Assembly: GCF_037975245.1 (NCBI RefSeq)
Contig: NC_092574.1
Location: 21,291,713-21,355,712 of the forward strand
Length of the DNA stretch: 64,000 bases
Direction of reading: 5' to 3'
Source: Apostichopus japonicus
Lineage: Eukaryota > Echinodermata > Holothuroidea > Aspidochirotida > Stichopodidae
Shown: in pieces, positions 27,078 through 36,700 of the stretch
Position numbering within the stretch: position 1 is the stretch's first letter
Layout: the number at the start of each line of letters is the position of its first letter
Notes under the pieces: model-generated
Seen by the model: only the letters and a program-made list of their open reading frames with translations
What the model was told of the DNA's origin: nothing
The model's database searches: none
Program-made: the position numbers and the translations under genes

Positions 27078-30000
27078 ACACCCCTCAGATCAAATGGAAT
27101 AACCTGAACGATGATATACAACATTGTAGGGAATTAAAGATCTGAGGGGGAGGGGGGGGGGTTTGTATTAGTATTGTATTAGTTTCCTTTAATACCTATA
27201 CATGACTAAAGATGGAATCTCCGTGGATGACATGTTTTTCATTAATCTATAATAATACAGATATAATGCAAGTTTTCAAACAATAGGAATGTGTTACCTT
27301 TAACCCTACTAGACAAAGTACATGTTCAAAACATGTCACCAAGTGATTGAACATAGCAACATGCAGACACTCTGTTGTAGTCAAACTTAACCTAACGAAC
27401 ATAACAGCTACTTTACTTAACATGGAGGACATGATTAATAGTCGATCAAACTTTTTTTGGCTGATGGTTGATGGAAACTCGATGAAACTTGGGCATCGTC
27501 ATGACAACACGATTATAAATTATTAATAAACAGCATGATGAGGAACTTCTTTGCCAAGTTTTAGTCAACATCCCAAGTTATTATGATTATTATTATTTTT
27601 TTTCCCATCCAATTATGAGCGTACAGTAACAAATTTAATAAATCATTAAAACGGCTCTGAAGGAGGTTTTCTACCGACAGTATCCTTTCTAATCTCTCGC
27701 AATCGTAAGCGAATGCCGATTGAACACCACAAAGTTCTTATAACTATAGCTTGTGTGATACCCCTGCATGATAATTTGACTTGGAGGCATGCTATCAGGT
27801 GTTTCAAAAATGGAGTGCCTTTTTGCAAGCAAAGCTCAGTTTCTCGCCATTAAGTCAATTATTATAAGTTATTGATGGGGTCCTCTTTCATGGTCCCTGG
27901 AAAGATCGAAAGAACCATGAATAGCATTTCTGATAACAAACCATCAACAGCCATATACTGTGGGGACTGATTGTCATTATGCATATAGTAGCCTATCAGT
28001 ATGTAAACATGCACGGAAAACCCTCACAGTAAAACAGGCAGCCGAAATCCGGTTGCACCTTGCACGCCAAAGTCATTTTTTTTGTCATTTTTTACCACGG
28101 ATGTAAAATAATCAAGTTGGATCGGTTCCACGGTGCGCCGGCTGGCGTCAGGTTGGATTTATGTCACCTTTGGCAGCTGCATTTAACTACCTGTGGGATT
28201 GTTCAGACAACTGAGATAATTTGGTCTTGTGGGCCTATCCACGGGTAGAATGTTTATACAGATAAAAACATTGCTAGGATGCACTGCTGGTACCCAGGTG
28301 ATGCTGAATGACAGTCGCTGGGCTAGATGGATGATATATGTATTCAACGATGTTTATGCTTGATAAAAAAAAAAAAAATCAAATATTCTCAGTCGTTAGA
28401 TTAGGAGGGGTTTTGTTAACTAAAAGAAGTGATAGAAACAGTGGCATGTATATGGTAATGCAAACTTAGAATGTTTCTTTAATAGCCTAAATGTAAAAAA
28501 TTATAGCCCTATTAGCTTACTTATAGCTCCTTCATAGCTAACCTGTAGCTGTTTGTAACCACCCCCCCCCCATCTGTAGCCCAATTGTAGCCTAAACATC
28601 AGATTAGTTGTTTTTGGAATTCACAATATATGCAAAATGAATAGCTTAATCATCATTAATGTGGGGTCAATAATATCCCCATTGACCTTGTCTTTAGGCA
28701 TCAGTTTTTAATGAAATTAATTTTCTAGATCCACCCATCTTCTCCCCCCCCCCCCCCCCCCTTACTCTATTCCACAAGCTAGAGAGGACACACATGCCCT
28801 ATCCTTCTTCTCCCCATCCTTTGGCTTTCCAGGTCAAAAGCATCTCTTTCTTTAGGTTACCATGGGTTCAATATAAGTTCAGTCATAAAACATTGCAAAG
28901 ATATCTCATTCTCCGAGAGAAAATTATGCATACTCGGTAATTGAACAGGAAATAAATTTTCCTTTCACATCATTCATCTTTTTTATCCTGGCAAAAATTA
29001 AAATACCGTGGGCAAATAAGATTTATTTTCATTGTGATTTATTTTTGAAATTTAAAGCTCATAAAATGCTTAATTGAAGTCATAAATTTTAAATATTTGA
29101 TCTGGAGGGTATTAAAAAGCATTTAAGAGAAAAATGCTATGTTGCCTTAATATTAAATAAATTGCAAGGAGACAGGCCTAAATGAGCCTAAATGAGTAAA
29201 TAATTCTTTGAGGTGAATGTCGGGCCAAGTTAAACCTCTTTACTTGCAAGAATGGAATCATTATACAATCGATTCACATTAATTTAGTCGTATAACAGGA
29301 CTAGCTGATGATGCAAATTCTGCTAGATATGCTAGAGTGGTCACAAATGTTTGTAAACTTGAAATAAGCATTTTTAAATCTGTTCATCTTTTCTTTTTGC
29401 TGGATAGTTTAAATTGGCTTTGCTTATTCTTTGTAAAGAGTTTAATCATTCTTGTTGAAAAGAAACACCTTTAGTCATAATAATCTGAATCAAAAGGAAC
29501 CTGTTAAAACTGGACAAGATAATTTAGGCTGTTGGCTTCAACTCATGAATGCGTACTTGTAAATGGTATGTACGAGGAGGCTATTAATTGCTATACCTCA
29601 TTACCCATCATGCACTCTTCTTCAGGAGGAATGTGATACATTCCCTGAATGCATGCATGTACAAGATAAATCTGCACAATTATATGTCCAACTTGACAGC
29701 CGTGGACTTAACTATCTCAACCGCAGTATGCATGCAGTAACGTTTCAAAGTAGCTTCTTCAACATTGGCGTTGGCATGCAAAAGCTTGGAAAATTTTGTT
29801 TTATTACCGTTAGTTATTGTTTTCTTTCCACATGTTTCGTAAAGCTCTGTTTTATGTTTTGTTTGGTTAATATTTGTTCGTGGTGATTGGTCAAGCCTTT
29901 TACTCATTAAAACTTGAAAAAAGTCTGGATATTGTGCGTCTGACAAAATGAACTATTGGTAGCCTAAAACTAGATTTAAAGGTCACCACTATAAATCAAT

Positions 30001-30667
30001 ATTTTACTCACTGAAGAAAAAACACTTAAGAAAAGAAAAATTGGCAAAGGTCTGTGGCAATTTCTTTATTGTTGAGGAGGAGGGGGGGGGGGTAGAGGGG
30101 AGAGAAAGGTTATGGGGCAAAAATATCTTCCTGTTCTTATTGTTTGCTAATATTGATACATCACCTGTTTTGAGTGCTGCGCCTGTATGGCTGCACCTCT
30201 AAGGAGCTCAGACCTAGCAGGGTGCTTCGCTCAAGCGTACAACATATGCTATCTGTTCCTACTGTTCGCACTTCCACCTATGGGGAACGTTGCTTTGCTA
30301 GATCAGCTCCACAGCTCTGGAACAGTCTCCCCTTACATCTGAAAACAATCCAGCATGTGTCAACTTTCCAGAAAGAACTCAAGACGTTCTTATTCATGAA
30401 TGCGTATCCATTTGTTTAATAACTGTTGTGTCCATTTTGGGTACTTTGCTCCTACAGCGCTTCTGAGCAATTTTTTTTAACTGGATAAAAGCGCTTTACA
30501 AATTCTTATATTATTATTATTATTATCATTGCATGTAATAACGTATCACATATCTGTTTTCCTCACAGTTGACTTTCCGACTCCAAAAGCTGAGCCCATC
30601 ACAGTATTCCGAGCTAACTACATCGGCAGTACAGAGGTGTCCTGTAGTGGAGGTTAGACAAAAAGGA

Positions 30668-30734
<67 letters not shown>

Positions 30735-33700
30735 TCAATGTGATATCATTTCAAGTGCCTTTATAGTGGTAATATTTGATTACTAGTGCACGATATCGCC
30801 AAGAAAATTCCCTCCTGACAATTTAAAAATCTCTAGAGTGTAAAAGACTTCAATGAGTTCAGTTTACAATTCTAGATTGTAGACCATATGTGTTCATGTA
30901 GATTATTAGAACTAAACAGAATCTTTTCAGTTGCAGGCATAGGCGTAGGAGCCCAATTTTTTTTTGGGGGGGGGGGGCTGTAACGACTTGCCTGAAAAAC
31001 ATACCCAAAATTTTTCGACATGTTAATGTGCATATCATATAGGCATGCATCGGTTATTACATCGCATGCCAATAACATACAATCATTTGCCGTGTTACTA
31101 CCCTTCCATATTGGTTATAATTATTGGGGAAGTCGTTACAATAATAATGATAATAATCAGTTTAACCATTGAAAAACACATTGCAAATATTTTTCTTTCA
31201 GTAGGTGCCCGCAAACTTCTCAGCATATTGTATTGCCCAAATTTTCACAAAAATTTTTGGTTGGGGGGCTGCAGCCCCCCAACCTCCTACGCCTATGGTT
31301 GCAGGAAATGAAATATCAACATTTTGTTCGATGCTAATGTTTTAATTTTACTGTTTATAAGACCAGTGTGTCAGGATTGACATTAACATATTCCAATTTG
31401 ACATCGAATATGTTTTAAATGTAATATTTGTGTAACCATCTATGTTTCATAGATAAAAATCAGCACTCAGAATAAGTTATATGGCTTTCCCCTTTTTTTT
31501 CATTTTTGAAACGCATTTATGTTGAATGTCAATTTGAGATTTGTTCAAAAATGTTAAAGACTTCAAGATCTGCTTTATTGGTTCCAATTATAGCACGCAG
31601 TAGCTAGTAAAGTTTTGTGATTACGTCATCGACCTGCCTAGGTCGTAAATCCACCTCAGACTCTAAATTTAGCCTGCATAGCTTCTTAACACCATTAGGC
31701 TCTTTGTGTAAACACTGTGTGGAAATATGTTCATGTCTACAGTGTATTTAATCATACAGCGTTCACACAAAGACCCCCCCATACAAGAAAAAATATGTGG
31801 CAGGCGTTGCAGACTAGTTGGTAAAAAGAGGTCATTTTACGACCAAGGCAGGTGGATTACATAATCTTAAGAAACTTTTCCACAATAGCATGCTATAGTT
31901 GGGGTCTATACAGCAGACCTATAAGTTTTAAATAAGAGGGGGAGGGGACTCCATAAAAAAAGGGACATAATAAAGGAAAACCAAAGCAAAATAACAGAAA
32001 AATATCGTTTATGTGAACAGAAACTATTTGCATTAGAAGGTGAAAAAAACCTTTGCAAAGATTATTAAGTACCTTATTGGAGGGTATAGAAAGCCTTGAG
32101 ATTCTGTCTGCTTGTCAGTAATATGGTAAAATAATTCAATGTTTAATCTTCAGAATCTCCCCCTGGTGAGCCACTCCACAGCTGGTTTTGAGTTTTACCT
32201 TGAAGGGCAGTTTTGTAGTCAATAGACCTTGGGTTTATATCTGGAGTGGTCAGTGATTAGATTTCTATGAAGTGTGCACACTCCATAATCTGGGGCAAGG
32301 GGAGGCTGTGGAGGGAACGTTAAGATGAGGCAAATGTGTAGAGGGGCACAACAGATAGCAGGCAATACTTTGCAAGAAGCATTTGAGATCCCAGAAATTA
32401 TGACTAGGTGTGTAGAATCCCTCAGTGTGGTACTGAGAGGGATTTTTGTAGGGACTTTGCTGTAATGAGCTCGACTTCTTATATTTTTTATATTTATATC
32501 TCATTTTGAGTGGCATATGATCTCTGGAGTTTACGGCTTGCTTTACCCATTCTCATACGCGGTCCCTTACCCTGACCTCCCCCTGCCCCCCACCAAATCT
32601 GATAAAGACAAATTTCCAATTTTATGTTCTTTATTTATGGTTTGTGTCGCAGCAGGGATGGAAACATTGAACGAAGCCATCAACAAGGTTTTTGACATGA
32701 CCCCCGCAGACCAGTGGATGCCAGTAAGGATAGAGGTAGCCGTCTCAACTGTTACCGTAACATCTGTCAGGGTAAGTGATTCTAAATAAAATCAGGTTAA
32801 AGTTGATAGATTTAACACTAAAATTCCTCCTTCCTTACATTACACACCCACTTTCGCTGTTTATTCAGGGGCAGGGGCAGGTTATCTAATAGAAAGATGA
32901 GGCAATTTAATGTGTTCTACTTGTATCATTATACTTGCTCTCAATTTCATTCCAGCAGCATTTTCAAAACGAAATATAGCAAATTTAAATCCCTTTATTT
33001 TTATGATTTTTATAACTTTTTTGATTACAGACCAAAGAAGTTATTACAGAGAACAGGATTCGATTCCTATCCTTCCTTGGAATAGGACCTGATATCAGGT
33101 AAGGTTACCCCAACTCTCCCCCTCCCCCCCCCCCCCTCTGCAATTTGTTGTATTAAATGTTTGAAGTCTTGCAAGATGTTGGAAATGACATAAAAATTTA
33201 CCCGATTGAGTACCCCATAAAAATGCTTCTTTCACTGTCTTTTGATGTGTGTGCATGTGTTTAAATCAAGTTTTGTATACCAATATGTTCCTTATCATTA
33301 TAGTGGGTCCAGAGGCCGGGGGGGGGAGGTTCTGAGGTCATGTTTTGGTTTCAAGATTTGAGAGATATTTTTATAACACCCACATTAACCCTCATTAACA
33401 GCTTATGTGTAATGGAACTTTACAGACAGAACTGACATAGGATGTTATTCGAATGAAAGAGTAGCGAAAGATATTTCTTTACCCAGTCCGAAATTATCTC
33501 GAGACAGATATGTACAAAAGCGTCTTTAAATCGTTGACAGTACATTTGATTGATGAGCGGGTGGGTCTTTTCGTAAGCTTTCCTGTTGGTGACTTTTCCA
33601 ACAGAAACATGCAAACACCATCTGTTTCATAAACTTTTACTATGCTTGCCATGATGCTTTCAAGTAATGGAAAAAGGATTACTTTGTGACAACTCAGTGG

Positions 33701-36700
33701 TTGCAAAGCTCCCTACGAGAGAAATTCTCGACTTCTTTTTGAGACATTTGAGGAGAGAAACACCAAAGGTTTTTCCAAATGACGGTACCACCTAATGACG
33801 GTACCACCTAATGACGGTACCACCAAATGACCGGTACCACCAGCCAATCTCTTGTGTCTCTCATGTGATGAAATCACCTTTAAATGTCTCAAAACCCATC
33901 ATCAATCAGAGAGACCAAAATATTTGATCTTTCTGAAAGTAGAGTGCTTGAGTTTAAGCTCTGTGTTGAAAATAATGTCACTGTCAATTTTTGTTTATGT
34001 TGTCATAGTGACAGAGCAGGTAGTGGCAAAATTAGTTTATCTTCTTTATTTATTTTTTTTTTTTGGGCATCTACATTCACCTTGGGTTCCTTCCACCTTC
34101 AACCTTTTGAGCCTTTTAAATTTACTTTAAATCGTGTTTCATACTAACGGGACAGGCGGCTGGGGACAGAACATTGAGAATCAAACTGAATGAACGAAAA
34201 ATATTGAAAACTTCTTGAAAACAATCTAGGAGGGTGTTGCAATTTACTGACAGTCATATTATCAGTAACACTTCGTATACCTTTGGGGGGGGGGGGGAAT
34301 GGCCGGACAAATGCCAAAATATGCTTTAATGTCTTAGAATATTATTGGAGGTGGTCAGCATTCCTAAAAATATATGCTAGACGGTCAGTTTATGGTCACT
34401 GTCGGTCAAACTTCAAGAAAGCAATTTGCTGGTACCAGGCATCTAAGCATTTTCTTTCCCAGCATCTGATTTAATGGTGCTTGGTGTCCAGAATCGATTT
34501 AAGAGGGTCTGAAAATTTGAGTATAAAAACACTCATTTTGAGCAATTTGAGCTAATTACCAAACCAACATTTGGGACCAATACGGATGACCTTTGAACCC
34601 ACCGTAGGAGGTCAAGTAAAGCTTCATTGCCCTTAATATATACCTTCTCTTTTTCTCCTCAATCTCACTAAATGCAGACAATTTGGTTACATCATGTGTG
34701 TGGGAAAGAATAAGTTCCAATGTCACGTCTTTTGCTGCGAGCATTCAGCCGGGGGATTAGCAAAGGCCATCGAAGCTGCTTGCAAGGTAAGCCATGAATT
34801 AATGTTTTTTCAGAGCCGTCGTCGTCATGGCGATTATTAAAGTAGTCTGTCAAGTGTCGTAATCTACGTAAACCATTTTGAACTATTAACTTTTGTACTT
34901 AAAAGTCTGCTGCCAAATGAAAAATTGCTTTGGAAAAAATAAGCCTTGGAAAAAGAATACTTGAGAGAAGCGTTTTGCATTTTATACTAGAATCTCACAA
35001 CTTTTTTGAATTTTCATTGGTATAATCGCTCACTAAGCTTTCTTCAATCAAGTATAAACTAGGCTATATTTTATTCCCCTGTGAGAGTGTTGTCATTAAA
35101 TATTACATCTCGCCCTGACATTAATATAAATCCTCGAGATCTAATAGTCCAATCACAAGATGGCAATGATGTTGTATGTAAAAAACTGAGCAAACTTCTC
35201 AGGAATCTGTCTGCCCACTGGAATCACCACCCCTCAGGAGGTTAGGAAACTTCCAAAAAGTGGGGGGCATGCGCCCCCAGTGCCCCCCCCTCCCCCCGGC
35301 TCCTACCCCCTACCACCACGACTGCACAAACTTGATGATAAAAGGACGAGAAAGAAATTGATACTTAATAGATTCTTCTGGTCTCCCTTTTCTCTTTCAT
35401 TTTTATTATTAACATCCTTAACTTTTGTGATATTTTAAGTATTTCCATGCTTCAACATTGACTGTTTTTGTGTTTATGAGCAATTAACTGTTGAAGGTTT
35501 AGATGTGTTTAGTCTAGCCTTCTACTCATTCGTGTGCAAATGACATGAAACAGTTTACCATTCAGCAAATCCAGAGTTAGTGGCATGCCCTGCGGTTTAA
35601 TTACCATTAATTGTTTAATGATTACTCTCTTGCCCATGGTATCAATTGAGTTGGCTGTCTGAAATCAGGTTACATTGATGAATTAATTAAACATTACAAC
35701 AAGAGTACAGAGTAGGAGAAGGACTGCTTATCATTAACTGCAAGATGAGAGAACTTTAGTAAATGAATACTTTCTAGCTCATTGCAGTGACCATTGAGTT
35801 CTCTGATCATCTCCCTACCCTCCCCCTCCCTCCCCCTTCCCTCCCCTCCCTACCCACCAAATCACAGCGAACACCACTTCACCTGAAACCAGGAGTAGGC
35901 CTAACAGTCGAATACCTGAAAACTAAATCCTCCATCTACATCCATTTATAATCTTTAAAAGTTTGCTTAAAGGACTAGACCCATACGAGCCCCCCCCCCT
36001 TACCGCTTTCCCCTACCCCATATCCTCCCATTGATATGCAATGTTCCCTGTTTCCCTACCTCTACACAGAAAATGAATCAGCGGTTTCATTTTCTGCATT
36101 TTCAGTTTTCTTCTTATGCTTAAATTAAGATGTACTTTAAACTATATAGGCCTTGTGAATGGTTAACCAAGTGCTTTACTGCACTCTAAGTAAGATATTT
36201 CTCTCTATAAATAGAATTGTTTGAGAGCTTATCAATCTTTTTCTTTACCTCTTTGATCTAGTTGAGGTATCAGAAATGCCTTGATGCAAGACCCAAGAAT
36301 AACTTCCTGACAACTGACTGCGGTGATGGCAAGGTGAGATAATCATTAGCTTTAAAGGCATAAAAGACTCGACCCAAACCTTGTGCTGCCTTCTGAAAAA
36401 GTTAACTTTCCGTTGCTTGCAAGTGAAGTTTTTTTTCTTGTCGCTACAAAATGCAGACAGTAATGAACATAATACCTTGTTATCTAGACCTGAGATGTCC
36501 ATCGCTGCTATGTACACTGTGTTGTGGGTATTGACCGTAGCTGCATGTATTGACTGTACACTAGTGTCTAATTACAGACGGTAGCAAGCTGTGTGTGTAT
36601 TTTCTGGTTTCGATGGTGGTGTCTAACACTTCTGTTACACCTCATTCGAAACTAGGTCAGATTACCGGCATCAGACGTTGCTTTGGGCGCGAGTCTTCAC

